A stretch of 9,790 nucleotides of DNA. Origin: Anaerolineae bacterium (GTDB lineage: Bacteria > Chloroflexota > Anaerolineae > JAFGEY01). Below are positions 1 through 5,926 of this stretch, one piece after another; the stretch's first letter is position 1; every line of letters begins with the position of its first letter. Under the pieces are notes generated by a model. The model worked only from the letters and a program-made list of their open reading frames with translations. It made no database searches and had not been told where the DNA came from. The stretch spans positions 1 through 9,790 of the forward strand of contig JAFGIE010000080.1 of assembly GCA_016929775.1 (NCBI GenBank). The letters are read 5' to 3'. The position numbers and the translations under genes are program-made.

Positions 1-1545
1 ACACCGCTCCGCCCACTCGGCGTACAGGGCCTGCATCGCCGCCGCCTGGGGTGCGTTTGACGCTGCCAGATCGTGCAGCTCGGTCCGGTCCGCCACCATG
101 TCATACAGCTCCCAATCGCCCGGGTACTTGCTGACCAGCTTCCAGCGCGCGTCGCGGACCGCACGGTTGCCCTCGTGCTCCCAAAACAGGGGACGCTCGC
201 GCTGCCACGCTTCGCCGCGCAGCGCAGGGGCAAAGCTCTCTCCCTCCACCGGCTGGATCGCGCGTCCGGCGTGCTCGTCCGGATAGGGGACGCGCGCGAC
301 GTCGAGGCAGGTTGCCATGAGGTCGATCACGTGCACCGGCGCGTGCTGCAGGGCGCCGCCCGGCGCCACGTGGGGCCAGTAGGCGATCATGGGCGTGGCG
401 ATCCCGCCCTCGTGTACCCAGTGCTTGTAGAGCCGGAATGGCGTGTTGCTGGCATTGGCCCACGGCAGCTCGTAGCTCTGGTAGGTCGCCGCATCCCCCG
501 GCATCAGGTCGGGCGTATTGCCAAATCGCACCGCGCGCCCGTCCAGCGTGGTGGGCCATTCCTTGGCCCGCTGCCCGTCCTCGTGCAGCAGCTCGGCGCA
601 GCCACCATTGTCCGACAGGAACAGGACGAGCGTGCTTCGCGCGATGCCCAGTTGGCGCAGCGCCCCCACGATCTGCCCGATGCCCCGGTCCATGCGCGTC
701 ACCTGCGCCGCATAGACCGCCATGCGCCGGTCTTCCCAGTCCTGTGCCTCGACCGCCTCCCATGGCGGCGCTGTCGCATCGCGCGGCGAGATGTCCCACG
801 TGCGGTCGAGGATCCCCAACCCGTTGAGCTCCTCGTGACGGGCAGTCCGGATCGCATCCCAGCCCGCGCGGTATCGGCCCTGGTAGCGGGCGATGTCCTC
901 CTCGAAGGCGTGAAGGGGCCAGTGTGGGGCGGTATAGCTGACGTGCAGGAAGAAGGGCCGGTCGCCCGCTGCGGCGCGCTCGATCATGTGGACCGCTTCC
1001 TCGCTCACGGCGTCGGTGTAATAGTAGGCGTCGCCCTCGGGCTCGATCAGCGTCGTGTTGCGAAAGAGGGGCTTGGGGTTGAAATAGCTGCCTGCCCCGG
1101 CGGGGGTGCCGTACCACTCGTCGAAGCCGCGATCGGGAGGCAGCGGGCGCTCCCGATCGCCGGTGCGCCAGTCGTCGGGGTCGTTGCGCGCATAGATCCC
1201 GCCCACGTGCCACTTGCCAGAGAGCATGGTCCGGTAGCCGCCGGCGCGCAGCGCCTCCGCAATGGTCACGCAGTCATCGCGCAGGTAGCCCTGGTAGGCG
1301 GGCGTGCCCCGGTTACTGACCATGTGCCCCACGCCTGCTTGGTGCGGGTAGAGCCCGGTCAGCAGCGAGGCGCGGGTGGGACAGCACCGGGCGCAGTTGT
1401 AGGTCTGGGTGAACCGGATCCCGTCCGCCGCGAGCTGGTCGAGGTGTGGGGTCGCGATCTCGGAGCCAAAGCAGCCGATGTCCGAGAATCCCATGTCGTC
1501 AGCCAGGATCAGGATGATGTTGGGCCGTGTCGTTGCCAGGGCCAA
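1..1545 (-). CDS. Formylglycine-dependent sulfatase (AtsA-like arylsulfatase), C-terminus cut by window edge
   Basis: Alkaline-phosphatase-superfamily sulfatase that would hydrolyse a sulfate ester. The substrate cannot be read from sequence. 515 codons are open to the window edge, so only a short C-terminal tail should be missing compared with about 530-residue arylsulfatases. The N-terminus reads RPNIILILADDMG, giving metal ligands D16 and D17. The signature C54-C55-P56-T57-R58 followed by A-S-L-L-T63-G64 marks C54 as the cysteine that is converted to formylglycine. K111 and H113 lie in SGKWHVG. D312-N313 in FLSDNGG complete the Ca site, and HEGGIATP follows later. The spacing closely follows Pseudomonas aeruginosa AtsA as I recall it. 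There is no signal peptide, so it is probably cytosolic. The start chosen is TTG at 1545: it is the first possible start after an in-frame stop and has GGGGG six bases upstream. The cupin ends 27 bp upstream on the same strand, suggesting co-transcription. A formylglycine-generating enzyme or anSME must be encoded elsewhere. Confidence 0.9.
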   Translation of the reverse strand, partial: MALATTRPNIILILADDMGFSDIGCFGSEIATPHLDQLAADGIRFTQTYNCARCCPTRASLLTGLYPHQAGVGHMVSNRGTPAYQGYLRDDCVTIAEALRAGGYRTMLSGKWHVGGIYARNDPDDWRTGDRERPLPPDRGFDEWYGTPAGAGSYFNPKPLFRNTTLIEPEGDAYYYTDAVSEEAVHMIERAAAGDRPFFLHVSYTAPHWPLHAFEEDIARYQGRYRAGWDAIRTARHEELNGLGILDRTWDISPRDATAPPWEAVEAQDWEDRRMAVYAAQVTRMDRGIGQIVGALRQLGIARSTLVLFLSDNGGCAELLHEDGQRAKEWPTTLDGRAVRFGNTPDLMPGDAATYQSYELPWANASNTPFRLYKHWVHEGGIATPMIAYWPHVAPGGALQHAPVHVIDLMATCLDVARVPYPDEHAGRAIQPVEGESFAPALRGEAWQRERPLFWEHEGNRAVRDARWKLVSKYPGDWELYDMVADRTELHDLAASNAPQAAAMQALYAEWAERC

Positions 1546-1572
1546 GGCGATCCCCCTTTCCGCTACGAACGG

Positions 1573-1914
1573 TTACAAAAAGTCCTCGCGGATCGGGTAG
1601 AAGCAGTCGATCAGGCGCGCCGACGGCGTCAGCACCTCGACCGTGTGTGGGGCGTTGGCAGGGACCACGACCACGTCGCCCGGCTCGACGAGGTCGACGC
1701 GCCGCGCATCCCCCTCGCCGATGACAAAGTGCACCCTGCCCTCGGCGATGTACGTGATCTGCTCGTGGGGGTGCTGGTGGGGCGGCGCAGCTGGGCTGGG
1801 GCCATCGACGAAATCGACGATCGTCACCATCATGTGCTCGGTGTGGACCTGGCGGCGCAGCGTATCAGGCGCCGGTCGCGCGACGGGCAGGTTCGCATAC
1901 TTGAAGGCAGGCAT
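1573..1914 (-). CDS. Small single-domain cupin (cupin_2)
   Basis: A 113-residue protein that is essentially one cupin beta-barrel. Motif 1 is around residues 46-59 (HQHPHEQITYIAEG), supplying H46, H48/H50 and E51 as possible metal ligands. Motif 2 is around 79-90 (GDVVVVPANAPH), ending with ligand H90. Most members of this family bind Fe, Mn or Zn and act as small dioxygenases, isomerases or sensors. No specific reaction can be assigned here. The ATG at 1914 has AAAGGA seven bases upstream and a GGAGG directly abutting it. The next Met is at residue 28, inside the fold. It lies 47 bp downstream of proA and 27 bp upstream of the sulfatase, all on the minus strand. Its TAA stop is in the same frame as the sulfatase start, with no other stop between them. 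A role linked to the sulfatase substrate is only a guess from position. Confidence 0.85.
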   Translation of the reverse strand: MPAFKYANLPVARPAPDTLRRQVHTEHMMVTIVDFVDGPSPAAPPHQHPHEQITYIAEGRVHFVIGEGDARRVDLVEPGDVVVVPANAPHTVEVLTPSARLIDCFYPIREDFL

Positions 1915-1961
1915 CCTCCGGTCCTTTCAGATCCTCGACGGGCTGAACGTCGGGGTCGATT

Positions 1962-3248
1962 CTACACCCGAACTTGGCCTTGGCCAAACACGACCCACTT
2001 GTAGGTGGTCAGCTCTCGCAGGCCCATCGGCCCGCGCGCATGTAGCCGCTGCGTGCTGATCGCGACCTCGGCGCCCAGGCCGAATTGAGCGCCGTCGGTG
2101 AAGCGCGTGCTGGCATTGACGTACACCGTCGACGAGTCGACCACGTCGACGAACGTGTGCGCGTGTGCATAGTCCTCGGTCAGGATCCCGTCCGAGTGCC
2201 CGGTGCCGTAGCGGTCAATGTGCGCCAGGGCCTCTTCCATGCCCTCGACGACCTTGACGGACAGGATGAGCGCCAGGAACTCGGTGCCATAGTCGCCCTC
2301 GCCCGCCGGCACGAGCCGCCACCCCGACGCGCCGGGCGCCGCTTCGAGCACGGCAAGTGAGGCTGGGTCACACCGGATCTCGACGCCCGCCTCGCTGAGC
2401 CGCGCCGCCATGGGAGGAAGCAGCGCGGCAGCCACGTCGCGGTGCACGAGCACCGTGTCGAGCGCGTTGCACACGGAGGGCCGCTGCACCTTGGCGTTGT
2501 AGATGATCTCGACCGCACGATCGAGCCGCGCCGAGGGCTCGACGTAGAGGTGGCAGACGCCGATCCCGCCAGTGATCACCGGGATCGTGGCGTGCTCGCG
2601 CGCCAGGCGATGCAGTCCCGCGCCCCCGCGTGGGATGATCATGTCGATGTAGGCATCGAGGCGCAGCATCTCCATGACCAGCGCCCGGTCGGGAGACGAG
2701 ATCCACTGCAGGGCGCCCGACGGCAGCCCCGCCTGCGCATAGACCTCGGTCAGCAGCTCGACCAGGGCCCGGTTGCTGTGCAGCGTCTCTTTGCCGCCGC
2801 GCAAGATCACGGCATTCCCGGTCTTGAGGCACAGCGCGGCGATGTCGATCGTCACGTTGGGCCGGGCCTCATAGATCACGCCAATCACGCCGATCGGCGT
2901 GCGGCGCTTGCCGACGTGCAGCCCGTTGGGCAGCCGCCGCATGTCGAACGTCTCGCCGACCGGGTCGGGCAGCGCCGCCACGTCGCGCGCGCCCTGGGCC
3001 ATGCCCGCCAGGCGCGCAGGCGTCAGGCGCAGGCGGTCGATCAGGGCCTCGCCGAGACCGGCAGCCTGCGCAGCGGCAATGTCGAGCGCGTTGGCCTCCA
3101 AGATCCGCCGCTGCCACCCACCCTCCAGCAGCGCATCCGCCATCGCGTGCAGGATCGCGTCCTTGGACGTGCTGAGTAGGGTTCCCAGCGCCCTGCGCGC
3201 CTGCTTGGCGCGCGCCCCCATCTCTTCTAGGCTGATCTGCTCGCTCAT
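1962..3248 (-). CDS. proA: Gamma-glutamyl phosphate reductase (glutamate-5-semialdehyde dehydrogenase)
   Basis: Second step of proline biosynthesis: NADPH-dependent reduction of gamma-glutamyl phosphate to glutamate-5-semialdehyde in the cytosol. The 428 residues are a normal length for ProA. Visible family landmarks are [11 protein letters not shown] (Y126-E127 to R129-P130-N131), [14 protein letters not shown], the IIPRGG segment, [11 protein letters not shown] with catalytic C260, SDGILTED, and the C-terminal block [18 protein letters not shown] followed by [18 protein letters not shown]. All expected motifs are intact. The frame stays open upstream into proB, but the ATG at 3248 is chosen because GAGGAGGAG lies four bases upstream and the product then aligns with ProA N-termini. 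proB ends 38 bp upstream on the same strand. Together they form the proBA pair, which is expected to respond to the leader upstream of proB. Confidence 0.97.
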   Translation of the reverse strand: MSEQISLEEMGARAKQARRALGTLLSTSKDAILHAMADALLEGGWQRRILEANALDIAAAQAAGLGEALIDRLRLTPARLAGMAQGARDVAALPDPVGETFDMRRLPNGLHVGKRRTPIGVIGVIYEARPNVTIDIAALCLKTGNAVILRGGKETLHSNRALVELLTEVYAQAGLPSGALQWISSPDRALVMEMLRLDAYIDMIIPRGGAGLHRLAREHATIPVITGGIGVCHLYVEPSARLDRAVEIIYNAKVQRPSVCNALDTVLVHRDVAAALLPPMAARLSEAGVEIRCDPASLAVLEAAPGASGWRLVPAGEGDYGTEFLALILSVKVVEGMEEALAHIDRYGTGHSDGILTEDYAHAHTFVDVVDSSTVYVNASTRFTDGAQFGLGAEVAISTQRLHARGPMGLRELTTYKWVVFGQGQVRV

Positions 3249-3286
3249 GCTTCTCCTCCTCCTCGGGCGCACGCCCACTCTCTGTC

Positions 3287-4441
3287 CTATGACTCCAGCT
3301 CGTCGAGCACGACCATGTCGTTGTGATGGATCGCCTCGTCGCCATAGTCGTAGCCCAGCCGCTCGCGGATCTGGGTGGACTGCAGTCCCTTGATCTGGTC
3401 GAGCTCGCCCGAGGCATAGCGCACCACGCCGCGCGCGATCTCGGTCTCGCCGGCATAGACGCGCACCGTCTCTCCGCGCTCGAAATGCTCCGCTACCCGG
3501 ACCACGCCGACCGGCAGCAGGCTCTTGCCGCGCGTCGTGATGGCGACTGCGGCGCCACGGTCGACGTAGACCCGCCCTAGGGCGCGCGATCCCGCCAGAA
3601 TCCACCGCTTGCGGCTCTCCAGCCCGCCAGGCAACGTCGCCGCGCCATCCTCGACCCCGCCTGCCGGCGTGAAGCGCGTGCCGACCCGCTCGCCAGCCAC
3701 GATCCGCAGCAGCACGTCGCGCTCCGCCCCATCTGCGATCACCATGGTCGAGCCCGCACGCTGCACCAGCCGCGCTGCCTCGATCTTGGTCCGCATGCCG
3801 CCGGTGCCCGATGCGCTGCCGCTCTCGCCGGCGATCGCCAGGATCGCCTCGTCCACCTGCGCGACCTCGTCGATCAGGCGCGCTGCGGGCTCGGCGCGCG
3901 GATCGCCGGTGTACAGCCCGGCGATATCCGAGAGCAGGACCAGCAGGTCGGCGTCGATCAGGGTCACCACCAGGGCGGCGAGGTTGTCGTTGTCGCCGAC
4001 CTTGATCTCGTCGGTGGCGACGGTGTCGTTCTCGTTGATGATCGGGACCACCCGCTCCTCCAGCAGCCCGAGCATGGTGTCCCGCGCGTTCAGGTAGCGC
4101 CCGCGGTTCCGAAAGTCATCGGCAGTGAGCAGGATCTGTGCGACCTGGATCCCATAGATGTCAAAGAACTGCTCGTAGAGGTGCATCAGGCGCCCTTGTC
4201 CGACGGCAGCCAGCATCTGCCGGAAGGGGATGCTCGACCTGAGCTGTGGGTAGCCCATCTGCTCACGCCCGGCGAGGACCGCACCCGAGGTGACCACGGC
4301 GACCCCGTGTCCTGCGCTGTGCAGCTGCGCCACCTGGCGCACGATCTCGACGAGCCGCGCACGGTCGAGCCGCTCGGAGCCTCCGCTCAGTACGTTGGAC
4401 CCGATCTTGACGACGACGCGTCCGGGCACTGGTTCTCCCAT
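3287..4441 (-). CDS. proB: Glutamate 5-kinase with C-terminal PUA domain
   Basis: First and committed step of proline synthesis: ATP-dependent phosphorylation of glutamate to gamma-glutamyl phosphate, the substrate of ProA. 384 residues. The amino-acid-kinase domain fills roughly residues 8-265: RVVVKIGSN (K12, G14, S15), VTSGAVLAG (S52-G53), [26 protein letters not shown] (D139, N151; shown here as family motif), [11 protein letters not shown] and [16 protein letters not shown] domain covers about 280-384 ([16 protein letters not shown] to [19 protein letters not shown]), as in E. coli ProB. In that protein proline gives feedback inhibition, and the glutamate/proline region looks conserved here. 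The ATG at 4441 gives the family-standard N-terminus but has only a weak CGGA Shine-Dalgarno at a 7-base spacing. A frame extension back to TTG 4588 would run through the terminator hairpin and is rejected. The gene is preceded by a long leader and followed by proA. Confidence 0.96.
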   Translation of the reverse strand: MGEPVPGRVVVKIGSNVLSGGSERLDRARLVEIVRQVAQLHSAGHGVAVVTSGAVLAGREQMGYPQLRSSIPFRQMLAAVGQGRLMHLYEQFFDIYGIQVAQILLTADDFRNRGRYLNARDTMLGLLEERVVPIINENDTVATDEIKVGDNDNLAALVVTLIDADLLVLLSDIAGLYTGDPRAEPAARLIDEVAQVDEAILAIAGESGSASGTGGMRTKIEAARLVQRAGSTMVIADGAERDVLLRIVAGERVGTRFTPAGGVEDGAATLPGGLESRKRWILAGSRALGRVYVDRGAAVAITTRGKSLLPVGVVRVAEHFERGETVRVYAGETEIARGVVRYASGELDQIKGLQSTQIRERLGYDYGDEAIHHNDMVVLDELES

Positions 4442-4456
4442 CGAGTGGTCCGTTTC

Positions 4457-4474
4457 TGCCCCTACAGCGGGGCA
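4457..4474 (-). promoter_or_regulatory. Short hairpin just upstream of the proB start
   Basis: On the minus strand TGCCCC-gctgta-GGGGCA forms a perfect 6-bp stem with a 6-nt loop, ending 15 nt before the proB ATG. It lies between the attenuator U-tract and the weak proB Shine-Dalgarno, so it may influence proB translation initiation. The stem is real in the sequence. Its role is inference. Confidence 0.35.
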
Positions 4475-4493
4475 CGAGGGTGCAGGCCTTCGG

Positions 4494-4540
4494 AAACAAA
4501 AAGCCGCTCGCCCTGCGCCTTGACTGCGGGGAGCGGCTCT
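4494..4540 (-). terminator. Intrinsic terminator in the proBA leader (candidate attenuator)
   Basis: Minus-strand arms AGCCGCTC (4538-4531) and GAGCGGCT (4509-4502) pair perfectly over 8 bp. The stem extends outward by G-U and A-U pairs and inward through CCC/GGG and GC/GC pairs. It is followed at once by TTTTTGTTT (4502-4494). It lies downstream of the proB promoter and before the proB ATG with no complete gene to terminate, so it must act within the leader. That position, with a proline-rich leader peptide upstream, makes it an attenuator rather than an end-of-operon terminator. Confidence 0.8.
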
Positions 4541-4546
4541 GCGGTC

Positions 4547-4598
4547 GATGCACGTTCGAATGGGGAACGCGCATCCTCCAGCAATCAAGGAGGATACG
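4547..4598 (-). promoter_or_regulatory. Two mutually exclusive leader hairpins between leader peptide and terminator
   Basis: Hairpin A pairs CGTATCCTCC (4598-4589) with GGAGGATGCG (4579-4570): 10 bp with one G-U and a 9-nt loop. Its 5' arm is made from the last codons of the leader peptide (Thr-Tyr-Pro-Pro), and its loop contains the leader stop codon. Hairpin B pairs GATGCGCGTTC (4575-4565) with GAACGTGCATC (4557-4547): 11 bp with one G-U and a 7-nt loop. A and B share GATGCG (4575-4570), so only one can form at a time. A ribosome on the final Pro codons would disrupt A and favour B. How B or A affects the terminator six bases further on cannot be resolved by eye, because their basic stems do not overlap it. 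Confidence 0.6.
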
Positions 4599-4662
4599 TC
4601 GGTTGCGGGCTGGTAGGGAGCGGTGTGTCCCCCATCGCACGGCTACGTTGTGATACGCTCAT
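4585..4662 (-). CDS. Proline-rich leader peptide of proBA (25 aa)
   Basis: ATG at 4662 with GAGG four bases upstream, the same kind of ribosome site as the PAC2 gene. The reading frame is 25 codons plus TGA (4587-4585). The last twelve residues are PLPTSPQPTYPP: six prolines (CCG, CCT, CCG, CCG, CCT, CCT), none in the first thirteen, and a Pro-Pro-stop end. The chance of such clustering directly upstream of proline synthesis genes is low even in GC-rich DNA. By analogy with trp, his and leu leader peptides, shortage of charged tRNA-Pro would stall the ribosome here and change the folding downstream. Pro-Pro-stop is also intrinsically slow to translate and terminate (EF-P-type effect), so the final codons may themselves be the sensor. 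It is too short to be recognised by homology. The assignment rests on position, Shine-Dalgarno, codon content and the terminator downstream. Confidence 0.7.
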   Translation of the reverse strand: MSVSQRSRAMGDTPLPTSPQPTYPP

Positions 4663-4724
4663 CGTTCCTCGAACGCCGACGCCTGTGGCCGAGTCGCCAA
4701 GAGCGCGCCATCACGTTACGCGCG

Positions 4725-4753
4725 ATTATAGCCCTGCAGCGGCAAGGTGTCAA
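4725..4753 (-). promoter_or_regulatory. Sigma-70 promoter of the leader-proB-proA operon
   Basis: On the minus strand TTGACA (4753-4748) is followed by exactly 17 bases and TATAAT (4730-4725), a consensus match at both boxes. Predicted transcription start is near 4718, giving about 56 nt before the leader-peptide ATG and about 277 nt before proB. Confidence 0.85.
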
Positions 4754-4760
4754 GTAGACG

Positions 4761-4789
4761 TTGACACGCTACCGGCAGGATGATATACT
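4761..4789 (+). promoter_or_regulatory. Sigma-70 promoter of the PAC2-family gene
   Basis: TTGACA (4761-4766), 17-base spacer, TATACT (4784-4789). Predicted start near 4796 gives a 5' UTR of only about 24 nt before the ATG at 4820. Its -35 box is 7 bp from the -35 of the divergent proB promoter. Confidence 0.82.
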
Positions 4790-4819
4790 ATACCCACTTT
4801 CCAAGTGACGAGAGGAAGC

Positions 4820-5716
4820 ATGAGCCAAGGATTCGAGATTTGGTCCAAGCCGCCGGCAGCCAAGTTCATGATCGCCGGCTGGAGCCAGTGGGCAGACGCC
4901 GGCGCGGTATCCTCGGGCCTGCCGATGTACCTGTTGGAGCAGACCCAAGCGGACAAGATCGCCGAGATCGACGGCGACGGGTTCTACCTGTTCCAGATCC
5001 CGGGCACGCACGACCTGCTGCGCCCGGTGATCGAGCTGAACGACGGCTACCGGCAGAACATGGAGCTCAAGTACAACGAGTTCTTTTACGCCGGGGACGA
5101 GGACGAGGGCTTTGTGATCTTTATGGGCGAAGAGCCGCACCTCGAAGAGCAGCGCTACGCCGACACGTTCTTTGACGTCGCCGCGGCGCTGGGCATCCAG
5201 CGCATTGCCGCTGTGGCGGGCGTGTATGGCGCCATGCCCTACGACAAGGACCGCGAGATCTCGAGCGTCTACAGCCATCCCAGCATGCGCGAGGAACTGG
5301 ACCGCTATGCGGTCCGCTTCTCGAACTATGAGGGGGGCGCCACGATCAGCATGTATATGGCCGATCAAGCCGAGCGCCGCGGGATCGAGTTCTTTCGCTT
5401 CTGTTCCTTCGTCCCGTCCTACGACTTGGGACAAGCCACGATCGCCATCGGCGAGGACTATAAGGCATGGTACGACATCATGGTCCGCTTGAAGCACATG
5501 TTCCGCCTCAAGCTCGACCTGACCGAACTGCGGCACAAGAGCGACGAGTTGATCGCCGAATGGGACGCCAAGATCGAGCAAGTGGCAGAGAGCATGCCGC
5601 AGCTCGGCGTCCACGCGTACATGGATCAGCTTCGCGCCGACTTCAAAGAGATGCCTTTCGAGCCACTGAGCGACGTGTGGACCGACGAGCTGCGTGACCT
5701 GCTCAACAACTTTTAG
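4820..5716 (+). CDS. PAC2-family protein (proteasome assembly chaperone-like)
   Basis: 298 residues matching the PAC2 family found in Actinobacteria, Archaea and Chloroflexota. An N-terminal FMIAGWSQWADAG block (about residues 16-28) corresponds to the family's GWxDAG-type motif. After it come an FLFQ/PGTHDLLRP-like strand-loop region, an Ala/Val-rich GIQRIAAVAGVYGAMPYDKDR core (about 135-155), YEGGATISMYM, and a charged, helical C-terminal quarter. The name comes from eukaryotic PAC2, a chaperone for 20S proteasome assembly. The role of the bacterial stand-alone members is not established, and no proteasome gene is visible here. No signal peptide or membrane segment. An in-frame GTG at 4805 exists, but AGAGGAAG at 4811-4818 sits correctly for the ATG at 4820. 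It has its own strong promoter and is divergent from proBA. Confidence 0.88.
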   Translation: MSQGFEIWSKPPAAKFMIAGWSQWADAGAVSSGLPMYLLEQTQADKIAEIDGDGFYLFQIPGTHDLLRPVIELNDGYRQNMELKYNEFFYAGDEDEGFVIFMGEEPHLEEQRYADTFFDVAAALGIQRIAAVAGVYGAMPYDKDREISSVYSHPSMREELDRYAVRFSNYEGGATISMYMADQAERRGIEFFRFCSFVPSYDLGQATIAIGEDYKAWYDIMVRLKHMFRLKLDLTELRHKSDELIAEWDAKIEQVAESMPQLGVHAYMDQLRADFKEMPFEPLSDVWTDELRDLLNNF

Positions 5717-5926
5717 GGGGCTGGTCACGTTGCCGGTAACGAGCGCGGCGCCTATGGCCCTGCCCCACGCTGCGACCGACGATGCAGCCCGTGCAGCACT
5801 GCAGTCGGCGCGCCCCGCGTGCAAGCCGCCTGCGCAGCAGTCCGATCCCAGCGCGAGTGCCCTGCGGGCGGTTCCGTGTGCCCCGCTCTATCGCCTAGGC
5901 TGTGACCAGCACGCCGAGGAGGCCCC
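5717..5926 (+). other. Intergenic gap after the PAC2 gene, no convincing feature
   Basis: 210 bp. CGTTGCCGGTAACG near its left end is a weak palindrome without a T-tract. I see no clear -10/-35 pair or intrinsic terminator. An open frame across it (5694-5930) has no recognisable protein character and no good ribosome site, so it is not called. A GAGGAGG at the right end belongs to the next gene. Confidence 0.5.

Noticed and set aside
73..2004. A 643-codon open frame on the plus strand
   Set aside because: It lies antisense to the sulfatase, cupin and the end of proA, whose minus-strand products have clear catalytic motifs. The plus-strand translation has no recognisable domain and the odd Arg/Val/Gly-rich composition of a GC-rich antisense shadow.
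4442..4588. ProB extended upstream to a TTG at 4588
   Set aside because: The extra 49 residues would be encoded through the terminator hairpin and U-tract, have no match to ProB N-termini, and the family-standard start is at 4441.
4641..4709. Another short ORF in the leader starting ATG at about 4706
   Set aside because: It is Arg-rich, contains no proline codons and has no Shine-Dalgarno. It ends inside the Pro-rich leader ORF in another frame.
4442..4720. T-box riboswitch upstream of proBA, as in Bacillus
   Set aside because: I could not find the conserved T-box sequence (AGGGTGGNACCGCG type) before the terminator. The GGGGGACACACCGC near 4632-4619 is not a match, and a proline-rich ORF explains the leader better. 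A covariance-model search would settle it.
4805..4819. GTG start for the PAC2 gene at 4805
   Set aside because: It would put AGAGGAAG (4811-4818) inside the coding region and is only about 9 nt from the predicted transcription start. ATG at 4820 fits both.
5717..5740. Possible terminator CGTT-GCCGGT-AACG after the PAC2 gene
   Set aside because: The stem is only four or five bp and there is no T-tract.
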